Below are positions 25,984-35,067 of a stretch of 64,000 nt of DNA, in pieces. The notes under the pieces are model-generated. The model was not told the origin of the DNA. It ran no database searches and worked only from the letters and a program-made list of their open reading frames with translations. The stretch lies in the NCBI GenBank assembly GCA_945787015.1, contig CALZGM010000005.1, forward strand, positions 81,431-145,430, written 5' to 3'. Both the position numbers and the translations under genes were made by a program. Every line of letters starts with the position of its first letter. Position 1 is the first letter of the stretch. This DNA is from an uncultured Roseburia sp. Lineage in GTDB: Bacteria; Bacillota; Clostridia; Lachnospirales; Lachnospiraceae.

Positions 25984-26022
25984 AATTACCAAATATATGT
26001 ATTAGAAGAAAGAGGTGATTCT

Positions 26023-27163
26023 GTGGTAGAACTTGATCAATTTAAATCAACGTTAAATATGTATCGGGAACCATTGCAGGAAGTGAGGGATTCACTTTGA
26101 CCTGGTAAATAAGGAACAGAAAATCCAGGAACTTGAGCGTGAAATGGAAGCGGGAGATTTTTGGAATGACCCGGTCGTTTCACAGAACAAGATGAAAGAG
26201 TTAAAGAGCATGAAGGATGATGTTGCAACTTATGGGCAGCTTGCAACACAGTATGAGGATATAGAAACTTTGATTGAAATGGGATATGAGGAAAATGACG
26301 AAAGCCTCATCCCAGAAATCGAAGAAGAGTTAAACAGCTTTATCCAGACGTATGAGGGAATTCGTATCAAAACATTGCTTTCCGGTGAATATGACAAGGA
26401 TAATGCTATTGTATCGTTACATGCAGGCGCAGGAGGGACAGAATCCTGTGACTGGGCTGCTATGCTTTACCGTATGTACTCACGCTGGGCAGATGCAAAA
26501 GGTTTTCAGTTGGAGGTGCTAGATTCTCTTGACGGAGACGAAGCAGGAATCAAATCAATTACATTTCAGGTAAATGGGGAGAATGCCTATGGTTATCTGA
26601 AGTCAGAAAAGGGTGTGCACCGTTTGGTACGTATTTCACCGTTTAATGCAGCAGGAAAACGTCAGACCTCCTTTGTATCCTGCGATGTGATGCCGGATAT
26701 TGAAGATGATATTGATATTGAAATTAAAGACGAGGATATCCGAATTGATACTTATCGTTCCAGTGGCGCCGGAGGACAGCATATTAATAAGACATCTTCT
26801 GCCATCCGTATTACACATTTCCCAACAGGAATTGTAGTACAATGTCAGAATGAACGTTCTCAGTTCCAAAATAAAGATAAGGCGATGCAGATGTTAAAGG
26901 CGAAGCTTTATTTATTGAAGCAACAGGAAAATTTGGAAAAAGCAGCCGGTATCCGTGGAGAAGTGACAGAAATCGGATGGGGCAACCAGATTCGTTCTTA
27001 TGTTATGCAGCCATATACCATGGTAAAAGATCATAGAACCGGCGTGGAAAGCGGAAATGTGGATAGCGTGATGGATGGTAAAATAGATCCGTTTATCAAT
27101 GGATATCTGAAGTGGCTTTCTTTGGGATGTCCGAAGAATATGAGCAATGACGATACAGAGTAA
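26023..27163 (+). CDS. prfB: Peptide chain release factor 2, with programmed +1 frameshift
   Basis: Recognises UGA and UAA and triggers peptide release. The reading frame starts at GTG 26023 after AGAGGTGA, runs 25 codons and meets an in-frame TGA at 26098-26100 in the context CTT-TGA-C. Translation resumes in the +1 frame at 26099, giving 379 residues. A purine-rich GAGGGA lies just upstream as the internal SD-like stimulator. The tripeptide SPF (RISPFNAAGKR) and the GGQ motif (GAGGQHINKTSSA) confirm RF2. The CDS is therefore join(26023..26097,26099..27163). The mechanism autoregulates RF2: low RF2 favours shifting. Confidence 0.96.
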
Positions 27164-27184
27164 ACACGCATAGGGGATGAAGAA

Positions 27185-27928
27185 ATGGACGGTTTCATTA
27201 CAGCAGCAGTCATTCTTGCCGTGATTTTTGGAGCAGGATATATTGGTTATCGTTATGTAAAAAGGAAGCTTTCAGCTGTTTCAAGATCATTATTTGGAAC
27301 AGATTCCTTTGTTGAAGGTTGGAACAGGCAGGCAGATGTACTGGCGGCTACCCCGAAATCTGTTTCCGGGATGACAAGGGTGTTTGCACCGCAGATAGAA
27401 CGGGATTTTCCTGATATTAATTTGACGCAGTTTAAAAATAAAGTAGAAAACATGCTGATTTCTGCTCTGCAGGCAATTGGTGCACAAGATGTTTTTTTAC
27501 TAAAAGAAGCAACGAAGGAACTGACAACTCAGGTAGAAAATCAAATTGAGAAAAATCGTGCAGAGGGTGTACAGGAAGTTTATGAACGGATTCATATTCA
27601 TCAGACGGAAATTACGAATTATGTGAAACGGGATGGAACCTGCATGATTGTATTTCAAAGTGCAGTAGAACATTTGCATTATAAAAAGCGTGGTGCCGAG
27701 ATTATCGAAGGAAATGCAGATCGTCTTACACAGACAAAGTATAATGTGGAGGTTGTTTATATTCAGGATGAACAGCTTACAAAAATTGACAACGCAGTTG
27801 GTACTACTTGTCCTAACTGTGGGGCACCGATAAAAAAGCTGGGTGCAATGTACTGTGAATACTGCGGTTTGGCAGTAACACCAATTAATTTAAAGGTTTG
27901 GACACTTCACAAGTTTTATGAAGTCTAA
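27185..27928 (+). CDS. Membrane-anchored zinc-ribbon protein
   Basis: 247 aa. One N-terminal membrane helix (about 4-22), then a soluble domain (about 60-200) loosely like Tim44/import-inner-membrane fold proteins (PQIERDFPDINLTQFKNKVENML), and a C-terminal zinc ribbon CPNCGAP-x9-CEYCG (about 213-230). First gene of a four-gene set with an SPFH protein, a second zinc-ribbon protein and a TPM-domain protein. Function unknown; membrane stress or membrane-domain organisation is suggested by the neighbours. Confidence 0.75.
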   Translation: MDGFITAAVILAVIFGAGYIGYRYVKRKLSAVSRSLFGTDSFVEGWNRQADVLAATPKSVSGMTRVFAPQIERDFPDINLTQFKNKVENMLISALQAIGAQDVFLLKEATKELTTQVENQIEKNRAEGVQEVYERIHIHQTEITNYVKRDGTCMIVFQSAVEHLHYKKRGAEIIEGNADRLTQTKYNVEVVYIQDEQLTKIDNAVGTTCPNCGAPIKKLGAMYCEYCGLAVTPINLKVWTLHKFYEV

Positions 27929-27962
27929 AATAATATAAAAAGGAATAACAGGAGGAAATGTT

Positions 27963-29240
27963 ATGGGTATTATTAAAGCAGTAACAGGAGCAGTTGGTCA
28001 GGCTTTTGCCGACACATGGCAGGAGGTTGTTGAACCAAACGATATGGGCGAACGCACTGTCTTTACAAATGGTGTTTTAATTCGTAAGGGACAGAATGTA
28101 AAGGGAAGCAGTCAGACTGTTTCAAATGGCTCTGTGATTCACGTCTATGACAATCAGATGATGCTGTTAGTAGATGGCGGTAAGGTAGTAGATTATACAG
28201 CTGAACCGGGTTATTATACAGTAAGTAACTCATCTATGCCTTCTTTATTTAATGGCGAATTTGGAGAAAGCTTAAAAGAAGCTTTTAATCGTATCAAGTT
28301 TGGCGGCGAGACTCCAACGATGCAGAAGGTATTCTACATTAATTTGCAGGAAATCAAGGGTATTAAATTTGGCACCAGAAATCCGATTAACTACTTTGAC
28401 AGCTTCTATAATGCAGAATTATTCTTAAGAGCGCATGGTACATATTCCATTAAGATTACAAATCCATTACAGTTCTATGCAGAGGTTATTCCTAGAAATG
28501 CAGAGCATGTAGATATAGAAGAGATTAATGACCAGTATCTGAACGAGTTTTTACAGGCATTGCAGGCAGCTATTAATCAAATGTCAGCAGACGGCACCAG
28601 AATTTCCCATGTAACTTCTAAGGCAGTAGAACTTGGAAAATACATGGCAAACATTCTGGATGAAGAATGGAATAACATGCGTGGTATGGAAATCCAGGCA
28701 GTTGGTCTTGGCAGCATTTCTTATGATGAGGCTTCCCAGAAGCTTATTAACATGAGAAACGAAGGTGCAATGCTCGGTTCAGATTTCAATGTTATGCGTG
28801 GTATGGCTGTAAAGAATATTACAGAGGGTATCCGCGATGCAGGTTCCAATGAAGGCGGTGCAATGAATGCATTTATGGGTGTTGGCATGGGAATGAATGC
28901 CATGAATGCGACACTTTCCGGATTAAATGGTCTGCAGACACCAAATGATATGCAGAATACGCAGGGAAATGCGGCTGCAGGAATGGCACCTGCAGGTCAG
29001 ACAACAAAAGCCGGATGGACTTGCGAATGCGGTCAGGAGAATACCGGTAAATTCTGCAGTAACTGCGGTAAACCGGCTCCGGCACCAAAGACAGTATGGA
29101 AATGCGAATGTGGTGAAGAGAATACCGGTAAGTTCTGCAGCAACTGTGGCAAACCGGCTCCGGCAGCTTCCTGGATTTGTGAATGCGGCGAAGAAAATAC
29201 CGGTAAGTTCTGCAGTAATTGTGGAAAGGCTAGGGAATAA
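27963..29240 (+). CDS. SPFH-domain protein (YdjI-like) with three C-terminal zinc ribbons
   Basis: 425 aa. An SPFH/band-7-like core (about 1-270, YdjI or 'virion core protein' family) is followed by a Gly/Met/Ala-rich linker (about 270-345) and three near-identical zinc ribbons of pattern W-x-C-E-C-G-x-E-N-T-G-K-F-C-S-N-C-G-K (from about residue 352). In Bacillus subtilis YdjI belongs to the PspA-YdjGHI envelope-stress system. No pspA is present here. The ATG at 27963 follows AGGAGGAAATGTT. The third ribbon is directly followed by the next gene after 2 bp. Confidence 0.85.
   Translation: MGIIKAVTGAVGQAFADTWQEVVEPNDMGERTVFTNGVLIRKGQNVKGSSQTVSNGSVIHVYDNQMMLLVDGGKVVDYTAEPGYYTVSNSSMPSLFNGEFGESLKEAFNRIKFGGETPTMQKVFYINLQEIKGIKFGTRNPINYFDSFYNAELFLRAHGTYSIKITNPLQFYAEVIPRNAEHVDIEEINDQYLNEFLQALQAAINQMSADGTRISHVTSKAVELGKYMANILDEEWNNMRGMEIQAVGLGSISYDEASQKLINMRNEGAMLGSDFNVMRGMAVKNITEGIRDAGSNEGGAMNAFMGVGMGMNAMNATLSGLNGLQTPNDMQNTQGNAAAGMAPAGQTTKAGWTCECGQENTGKFCSNCGKPAPAPKTVWKCECGEENTGKFCSNCGKPAPAASWICECGEENTGKFCSNCGKARE
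29016..29236 (+). repeat. Three tandem zinc-ribbon coding repeats
   Basis: Units begin at TGG codons 29016, 29097 and 29172 (spacing 81 and 75 bp). They share most bases, including GAATACCGGTAA and TTCTGCAG, which points to recent copy expansion inside the SPFH gene. Confidence 0.85.
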
Positions 29241-29242
29241 AC

Positions 29243-30310
29243 ATGGCAGTAATCAGTTTTAAATGTCCAAATTGTGACGGAGAACTGATTTTTGATCCGG
29301 CAGCGCAGCAATATAAGTGCGAGTATTGTGATTCCACGTTTACACAGGAAGAACTTGATAAGATGACACCGGAAATGTGTACGGAGCAGAAAATAGATGA
29401 TACTTCTGATGGTACACAGGCTGAAGAAACAGAGACACAGGATGCAGTAGTCTATACCTGCCCAAGCTGTGGTGCACAGATTATTACCGATGCCACAACA
29501 GCAGCAACCTTCTGTTATTACTGCCACAATCCGGTTATTTTAGGCGGTCGGTTAGAGGGAGATTTTTTGCCGGATAAGGTGATTCCGTTTGAAATAACGA
29601 AGGAAGCTGCAGTAAAACGGTTCTTAGAGTATGTTGGACGAAAAAAGTTTGTGCCGAAGGCTTTTTTCAGTAAACAACAGATTGAAACCATTTCCGGAGT
29701 GTACTTTCCGTACTGGAATTATCAGGCAGATGTAGAAAACGTAATGCAGGGAGAGGCAAAAAAAATCCGCAGTTGGACGACGGGAGACATTCGGTATACA
29801 GAAACGAAGGTTTATCATGTCAAACGTGAGGGAGTTGTCTCTTTGTCAAATCTGACGGAAAATGCATTACAGAAAGCAAATGCAGACTTGGCAAGAGGGG
29901 TTATGCCATATGATTTTGATAAAATGAAGGACTTTCATATGGGCTATCTCTCAGGCTTTTTGGCAGAAAAACGGGATATTGAAAAAGAGACATTAACAGA
30001 TAAGATGCAGAATCAGGCAAAGCTATTTACGGATAAAATGATGCGAAGCACTATTTCTGATTATAATTCGGTATCCATTGAAGATGCTAAAATCCGATTC
30101 CGGGGAGAAAACTGGTCCTATTGCCTGCTTCCGATTTGGACGATTACCTATAAAGGAAGGGATGGTAAGATTTACTACTATTCTATGAATGGGCAGACAG
30201 GAGAAATCTGCGGGGAATTGCCGGTTGATAAGAAAAAACTTGGTCTGGTAAGCGGTGCGGTATCTGCAGCAATTTTGATTCTTGGTTTGATAGGAGGATT
30301 CCTGTCATGA
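29243..30310 (+). CDS. Zinc-ribbon membrane protein (YdjG-like)
   Basis: 355 aa. Two N-terminal zinc ribbons (CPNCDGELIF..CEYCDS at about 8-30 and CPSCGAQI..CYYCHNP at about 74-95) precede a large soluble domain and one C-terminal membrane helix (about 333-352). In Bacillus, YdjG is the membrane partner of YdjH that recruits PspA. It overlaps the next gene by 4 bp (ATGA), so the two are translationally coupled, matching the ydjG-ydjH order. Confidence 0.8.
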   Translation: MAVISFKCPNCDGELIFDPAAQQYKCEYCDSTFTQEELDKMTPEMCTEQKIDDTSDGTQAEETETQDAVVYTCPSCGAQIITDATTAATFCYYCHNPVILGGRLEGDFLPDKVIPFEITKEAAVKRFLEYVGRKKFVPKAFFSKQQIETISGVYFPYWNYQADVENVMQGEAKKIRSWTTGDIRYTETKVYHVKREGVVSLSNLTENALQKANADLARGVMPYDFDKMKDFHMGYLSGFLAEKRDIEKETLTDKMQNQAKLFTDKMMRSTISDYNSVSIEDAKIRFRGENWSYCLLPIWTITYKGRDGKIYYYSMNGQTGEICGELPVDKKKLGLVSGAVSAAILILGLIGGFLS

Positions 30311-31134
30311 TGAAAAACGTAAAGAAAACGATTGCTTTTTTGATGCTTGTTTTATTGACCATAGCACCAATCAGTATATCTGCTGCATCAGTAGGAGAGG
30401 TCTACGATGATGCCGGACTGTTAACAGAAACGCAGATAGAAGAATTGAATGCCCAGATTGCCACATTAAAAGAAAAAACCGGATGGGACATTTTCGCAGT
30501 TACGACAAGCAATGCACAGGGAAAATCAGCGATGGCATATGCGGATGATTTTTACGATGCGTTAACAGCAGAGGATTCCAATGGTATTCTTGTCTTGATT
30601 GATATGGACAATCGCGAAATTTATCTTTCAACTTGTGGGAAGGCAATCCGGTATTTAACAGACAGCAGGATTGATTCCATTTTAGATGATGGCTTTGATT
30701 ATGTAAGTGGAGGAGATTATGCAGGATGTTTGTCGGTGATGCTTCGTGGCGTAGAGCACTATTATGAAGCAGGTATTCCTCAAAATCAGTATAACTATGA
30801 TGTAGAGACCGGTACAATTTCAAAGTATCGTTCCCTTACATGGACGGAAGTGGTCCCTGTATTGCTTTTAGCGATTGGGGCTGGAGCAGCGATTTATTTT
30901 GGAGTAACAAAAAGCTATAGCATTAAGGGTGGCCGGTATGACTATCCCTATATGAAATATGGAAAAGTAGAGCTTACAGCGAGGGAGGATCAATTCCTCC
31001 GTGAGAGTGTGACTCATCACAGAATTCAGACAGACAGCGGACATAGCACCAGTCGCAGCAGTAGCAGCGGTAGAAGTTCTACGCATCATAGCAGCAGTGG
31101 CAGAAGCCATGGCGGCGGTGGAAGAAAATTTTAG
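30307..31134 (+). CDS. TPM-domain protein (YdjH/YgcG-like)
   Basis: 275 aa. Signal peptide or signal anchor (1-26), an extracytoplasmic TPM domain (about 28-160, VYDDAGLLTETQIEELNAQI, DNREIYLSTCGKAIRYLTDSRID, FDYVSGGDYAGCL), a membrane helix (about 178-198) and a low-complexity cytoplasmic tail of Ser, His and Gly ending GGGGRKF. This layout is shared with Bacillus YdjH. It is the last gene of the module and is followed by a terminator. Confidence 0.87.
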   Translation: MMKNVKKTIAFLMLVLLTIAPISISAASVGEVYDDAGLLTETQIEELNAQIATLKEKTGWDIFAVTTSNAQGKSAMAYADDFYDALTAEDSNGILVLIDMDNREIYLSTCGKAIRYLTDSRIDSILDDGFDYVSGGDYAGCLSVMLRGVEHYYEAGIPQNQYNYDVETGTISKYRSLTWTEVVPVLLLAIGAGAAIYFGVTKSYSIKGGRYDYPYMKYGKVELTAREDQFLRESVTHHRIQTDSGHSTSRSSSSGRSSTHHSSSGRSHGGGGRKF

Positions 31135-31147
31135 AAGATTGAAAAAG

Positions 31148-31183
31148 AGTGTCTTTTACAATAGAAGTAAGAGGCACTTTTTT
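31148..31183 (+). terminator. Terminator of the SPFH/TPM module
   Basis: A 12-bp stem (31148-31159 with 31167-31178, two G-U pairs) is followed by T5. Confidence 0.9.
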
Positions 31184-31222
31184 GATTCAGAAGAATCTAG
31201 CTGTAAAGTCTGTAAAAAATAG

Positions 31223-31251
31223 TTGATTTGCATATCTCTTTATGTTATTAT
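31223..31251 (+). promoter_or_regulatory. Promoter of pheB-hom unit
   Basis: TTGATT (31223-31228), 17-bp spacer, TATTAT (31246-31251). The leader up to 31332 contains an 8-bp hairpin TAGAAAAA/TTTTTCTA without a terminator tail; no T-box or known riboswitch motif is seen. Confidence 0.72.
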
Positions 31252-31332
31252 CTTCCACATGAGAACAAATGTAAGCCGTAGAAAAACAAACAAGGCTTTT
31301 TCTATGTGTAAAACAAGGGAGAAAAAAGTTTT

Positions 31333-31776
31333 ATGAAAGAGAAAAATCAGTATTATGTACTGAAAGAAAAAGCAGTTCCGGAGGTGCTTTTAAAAGTTGT
31401 AGAGGCAAAGCGATTGTTGGATTCGGGTAAGATGACCTCTGTTTTAGATGCTACCGAAGAGGTAGGAATCAGTAGAAGTTCTTTTTACAAGTATAAAGAC
31501 GATATTTTCCCATATCATGAGACAGAAAAGGGAAGAACAATTACAATGGTTATTCAGCTGGATGATAAACCGGGATTGTTGTCGGTAGTATCCCGGGTGT
31601 TGGCAGATTTTAAGGTGAACGTATTAACCATTCATCAGAGTATTCCAATCAATGGAATTGCATCGCTCACACTAAGCGCGGATTTACTTCCGGAATCAGG
31701 TGAGCTAGAAGAACTTGTTGCAAGGATTGAAGCAGAAGAAGGAATTCATTATGTAAGGATTCTTGGTCATGAATAA
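31333..31776 (+). CDS. pheB: ACT-domain protein PheB (UPF0735)
   Basis: 147 aa, full length. An N-terminal helix-turn-helix-like segment (about 15-60, VLDATEEVGISRSSFYKYKDDI) and a C-terminal ACT domain (about 68-145, TMVIQLDDKPGLLSVVSRVLADFKVNVLTI). The ACT domain binds amino acids; the name is historical and this family is probably regulatory, not catalytic. It leads the hom and homoserine-kinase genes, 24 bp before hom, pointing to control of threonine-branch synthesis. Confidence 0.9.
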   Translation: MKEKNQYYVLKEKAVPEVLLKVVEAKRLLDSGKMTSVLDATEEVGISRSSFYKYKDDIFPYHETEKGRTITMVIQLDDKPGLLSVVSRVLADFKVNVLTIHQSIPINGIASLTLSADLLPESGELEELVARIEAEEGIHYVRILGHE

Positions 31777-31800
31777 CAGAAAAGAGAGGCTTAACAAAGT

Positions 31801-33000
31801 ATGATTAAGGTAGCGGTTATGGGATTTGGAACCATTGGTTCCGGTGTGGTAGAGGTTCTTTCCATCAATAGAGAAAGTATTGCAAAGCGTGTGGGTGATA
31901 CCATTGATGTGAAGTATGTGTTAGATTTGCGCGATTTTGAAGGACATCCGATTCAGAAGAAAATTGTGCATGATTACAGGACAATTGTAGAGGATAAAGA
32001 GGTATCGATTGTTGTAGAGACGATGGGAGGAGTGGAACCTGCTTATACGTTTGTAAAGGCAATGTTAGAAGCCGGCAAACATGTGACTACTTCAAACAAA
32101 GCACTGGTGGCTGAAAAAGGAGCAGAGTTATTGGAGATTGCAAAGGCGCATCAGGTAAATTTCCAGTTTGAAGCCAGTGTAGGCGGCGGTATTCCGATTA
32201 TCCGTCCTCTAAAAAATTGTTTAACGGCAGATGTGATTGAAGAAATTACAGGTATCATTAACGGAACAACGAATTATATGTTGACGGAGATGTCTGAAAA
32301 AGGCGTGGATTTTGATGATGTATTAAAAGATGCACAGGCAAAGGGCTATGCAGAAAAGGATCCGACTGCAGATGTCGAGGGCTATGATGCAGGCAGAAAA
32401 ATTGCAATCTTAACCTCTCTTGTTGCCGGACAGCAGGTAGATTTTGAAGATATCCACACAGAGGGAATTTCTCATATTACAAGTACAGATATCAAATATG
32501 CAAAATCTATGGGGCGTGCTATCAAACTGCTTGCTACAAGTAAACATGTGGGAGACGGTTATGCTGCAATGGTCGCACCATTTTTGCTGAATCCGGAACA
32601 TCCGTTATTTAGTGTAAATGGTGTCTTTAATGCAATTTTTGTAAAGGGAAATGTGTTGGGAGATGCGATGTTTTATGGAAGCGGGGCAGGAAAACTTCCG
32701 ACGGCAAGTGCAGTCGTAGCCGATATTGTAGAAATGGCAAAGCATATGGATAAACATATTCCAATCGAGTGGCGCAGGGAAAAATTAGAACTAATAGATT
32801 ATAAGGATTTTGATAATCGTTTCTTTGTGCGGGTAAATGAGTCGGAAGAGACAGTAAAAGCAGTTTTTGGTGAAGTGGAATTTGTGAAGGCAGAAGGCGT
32901 GACAGGCGAGGTTGGGTTTGTGACCGCAGTAATGCCGGAGTCAGAGTTTGAAACGAGAACCGCAAAGCTTGCTGTGATTCAGAAAATTCGTGTAAAGTAG
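31801..33000 (+). CDS. hom: Homoserine dehydrogenase
   Basis: 399 aa. Reduces aspartate semialdehyde to homoserine. N-terminal Rossmann fold GFGTIGSGVVEVL (about 8-20), catalytic region with GGGIPIIRPL, ITGIINGTTNYMLTEM, DPTADVEGYDAGRK and the conserved Lys in that stretch. It lacks a full C-terminal ACT domain of the longer enzymes, so feedback control may be supplied by PheB upstream. It is followed after 19 bp by the proposed homoserine kinase. Confidence 0.95.
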   Translation: MIKVAVMGFGTIGSGVVEVLSINRESIAKRVGDTIDVKYVLDLRDFEGHPIQKKIVHDYRTIVEDKEVSIVVETMGGVEPAYTFVKAMLEAGKHVTTSNKALVAEKGAELLEIAKAHQVNFQFEASVGGGIPIIRPLKNCLTADVIEEITGIINGTTNYMLTEMSEKGVDFDDVLKDAQAKGYAEKDPTADVEGYDAGRKIAILTSLVAGQQVDFEDIHTEGISHITSTDIKYAKSMGRAIKLLATSKHVGDGYAAMVAPFLLNPEHPLFSVNGVFNAIFVKGNVLGDAMFYGSGAGKLPTASAVVADIVEMAKHMDKHIPIEWRREKLELIDYKDFDNRFFVRVNESEETVKAVFGEVEFVKAEGVTGEVGFVTAVMPESEFETRTAKLAVIQKIRVK

Positions 33001-33019
33001 GGAAGAAAAGAGGAAAAGT

Positions 33020-34222
33020 ATGAAGTATCTGGTCATTCTTGGCGACGGTATGGCGGACCGTCCAATAGAAAGCCTTGGAAATCAAACGCCATTAGAATAT
33101 GCACACACACCAAAGATGGATGAACTTGCCGCAAAAGGTGAAATCGGCATGGTACATACCATTCCGGATGGAATGAAACCGGGAAGTGACACGGCAAATT
33201 TATCAGTACTTGGCTATAATCCGAGAAAATTTTATTCCGGACGTTCTCCACTGGAAGCACTCAGCATTGGTGTGCCGATGAGAGATACGGATATTGCACT
33301 TCGCTGCAATCTTGTGACACTTTCTGAGGAAGAAGACTGCTACGAGGAACGAACTATTATCGATCATAGCTCCGGTGAAATCAGTACCGAGGATTGTGCT
33401 GTTTTATTAGAGGCGGTTCGTAATGAATTAGAAACAGAAGAATTTAAATTTTATGTAGGTACAAGTTACCGTCATTGTCTGATTTGGGATAAGGGTGAAG
33501 TGGTGGATTTAGTACAACCACATGACGTATTAGGTCAGAAAATCGGAGATAAATTACCGGAGAACCCGAAACTTCGTGAAATGATGGAGCGAAGCTATGA
33601 TATATTAGTCAACCATCCAATTAATATAGAACGTAAGAAAAAGGGATTAAACCCGGCAAATTCCTGCTGGTTCTGGGGTGCCGGCACAAAACCTGCACTT
33701 TATCCGTTTAAGGAGCGCGCTCATGTGAATGGTGCGATGATTTCAGCCGTGGATTTGTTAAAGGGAATTGCGGTTGGCACTTCCATGAAGGTCATTGAGG
33801 TGGAAGGTGCAAACGGTGGACTGGATACGAACTACGCGGGAAAAGCACAGGCAGCCATTGATGTATTGACAAAGGATGGCTATGACTTTGTCTATGTGCA
33901 TCTGGAAGGACCGGATGAAATGGGACATCAGGGAAGCGTGGAGAAAAAGGTAAAAGCCATTGAGAATTTGGACGAAAAAATTATCCGCCCGATTGTAGAA
34001 GGCTTGGAAGCAGCAGGTGAGGAATTCCGTATGGTAGTTCTGCCGGATCATCCGACCCCAATCTGCATTCGTACGCATTCTTCGGAAAATGTACCGTATC
34101 TTTTATATGATAGCAGAAAGCCGCAGACAAACAGTTGGCATTATAATGAGAGAGAAGCTGTTGTGACAGGAAAACTTATTGAAGAAGGACACATGCTGAT
34201 TGAATATTTGCTGGAAATGTAG
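33020..34222 (+). CDS. Proposed homoserine kinase of the ApgM (phosphoglycerate-mutase-like) family
   Basis: 400 aa member of the alkaline-phosphatase superfamily, similar to archaeal cofactor-independent phosphoglycerate mutase. Metal-binding motifs: GDGMADRP near the N-terminus, GSDTANLSVLGY around residue 55 with the nucleophilic Ser/Thr region, HLEGPDEMGHQG (about 295) and LPDHPTP (about 343). Clostridia often lack classical ThrB, and copies next to hom form a subfamily proposed as homoserine kinase (TIGR02535). The position directly after hom supports this. A plain phosphoglycerate mutase is the alternative. Confidence 0.8.
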   Translation: MKYLVILGDGMADRPIESLGNQTPLEYAHTPKMDELAAKGEIGMVHTIPDGMKPGSDTANLSVLGYNPRKFYSGRSPLEALSIGVPMRDTDIALRCNLVTLSEEEDCYEERTIIDHSSGEISTEDCAVLLEAVRNELETEEFKFYVGTSYRHCLIWDKGEVVDLVQPHDVLGQKIGDKLPENPKLREMMERSYDILVNHPINIERKKKGLNPANSCWFWGAGTKPALYPFKERAHVNGAMISAVDLLKGIAVGTSMKVIEVEGANGGLDTNYAGKAQAAIDVLTKDGYDFVYVHLEGPDEMGHQGSVEKKVKAIENLDEKIIRPIVEGLEAAGEEFRMVVLPDHPTPICIRTHSSENVPYLLYDSRKPQTNSWHYNEREAVVTGKLIEEGHMLIEYLLEM

Positions 34223-34261
34223 TACGCTATAAGAAGGGTACGAACATATTTTGTTATCTTG

Positions 34262-34291
34262 GGATTTGTGCCATCGGTGCAAATCCTTTTT
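34262..34291 (+). terminator. Terminator of pheB-hom-kinase unit
   Basis: GGATTTGTGCC (34262-34272) pairs with GGTGCAAATCC (34276-34286, two G-U pairs) and is followed by T5. Confidence 0.87.
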
Positions 34292-34326
34292 AAATGAAAT
34301 AGCCGTAAGGCGGAATGTGAGGAAAC

Positions 34327-35025
34327 ATGAAGAAAATCGGAATTATTGGAGCGATGGAGCTGGAAGTAGATACCTTAAAATCCAAAATGGAAGTAAAATC
34401 AACCACCATAAGGGCTCGTATGGAATTTGTTGAGGGTATTTTAAATGGCGTGGAAGTAGTAATTGTCAGAAGCGGTATCGGTAAAGTAAATGCCGGGATG
34501 TGTACACAGATACTGGCAGATTTATTCGGAGTGACGCACATCATTAATACAGGTGTGGCAGGCTCGTTGGATGCAGAAATTAATATCGGAGATATTGTTG
34601 TGTCGACAGAGGTACTACAGCATGATGTAGATGCCACAAATTTTGGCTATCAGTTGGGGGAGATTCCACAGATTGGAACCTTAAGCTTTCCGGCAGACGA
34701 AAAGATGGCAGCTTTGGCAAAGAACGTCTGTGAAAAAGTAAATTCGGAGATTAAAGTATTTTCCGGTTTAATAGTAAGCGGAGATCAGTTTGTTGCTGAT
34801 AAAGCGGTAAAGAAACGTATTACAGATAACTTTCACGGACTTTGCACAGAGATGGAAGGAGCAGCCATCGGACAGGCCGCTTATTTAAACGGAATTCCGT
34901 TTGTTATTTTACGTGCGATTTCGGATAAAGCAGATGATTCAGCAGAAATGGATTATCCGACTTTTGAGCGCAAAGCTGCAGAGCACTGTGCAAAATTAGT
35001 AGAAGCATTTATTGCAGAGTTATAA
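34327..35025 (+). CDS. mtnN: 5'-methylthioadenosine/S-adenosylhomocysteine nucleosidase
   Basis: 232 aa, full length. Cleaves the N-glycosidic bond of MTA and SAH in methyl recycling and AI-2 synthesis. It starts MKKIGIIGAMELEV with the catalytic acid Glu in this stretch. GVAGSL, SGDQFV and the TEMEGAAIGQA ribose-binding motif with catalytic Asp in SDKADD are all present. GAGGAAAC precedes the ATG. It lies between a terminator and the glpK promoter. Confidence 0.95.
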   Translation: MKKIGIIGAMELEVDTLKSKMEVKSTTIRARMEFVEGILNGVEVVIVRSGIGKVNAGMCTQILADLFGVTHIINTGVAGSLDAEINIGDIVVSTEVLQHDVDATNFGYQLGEIPQIGTLSFPADEKMAALAKNVCEKVNSEIKVFSGLIVSGDQFVADKAVKKRITDNFHGLCTEMEGAAIGQAAYLNGIPFVILRAISDKADDSAEMDYPTFERKAAEHCAKLVEAFIAEL

Positions 35026-35040
35026 AATGTATGTTAAAAT
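35012..35040 (+). promoter_or_regulatory. Candidate glpK promoter overlapping the mtnN end
   Basis: TTGCAG (35012-35017), 17-bp spacer, TAAAAT (35035-35040). The -35 element lies in the last mtnN codons. The transcript would carry a leader of about 100 nt with a terminator hairpin. Confidence 0.65.
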
Positions 35041-35067
35041 ACAAATAGTTTCATAAAGATAAATCAG

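Noticed and set aside
26144-27163. prfB starting at ATG 26144
   Set aside because: The conserved N-terminal helix and the CTT-TGA-C frameshift site upstream show the gene starts at 26023.
31252-31332. Riboswitch or T-box in the pheB leader
   Set aside because: Only one 8-bp A/T hairpin is found; no T-box sequence or known aptamer motif.
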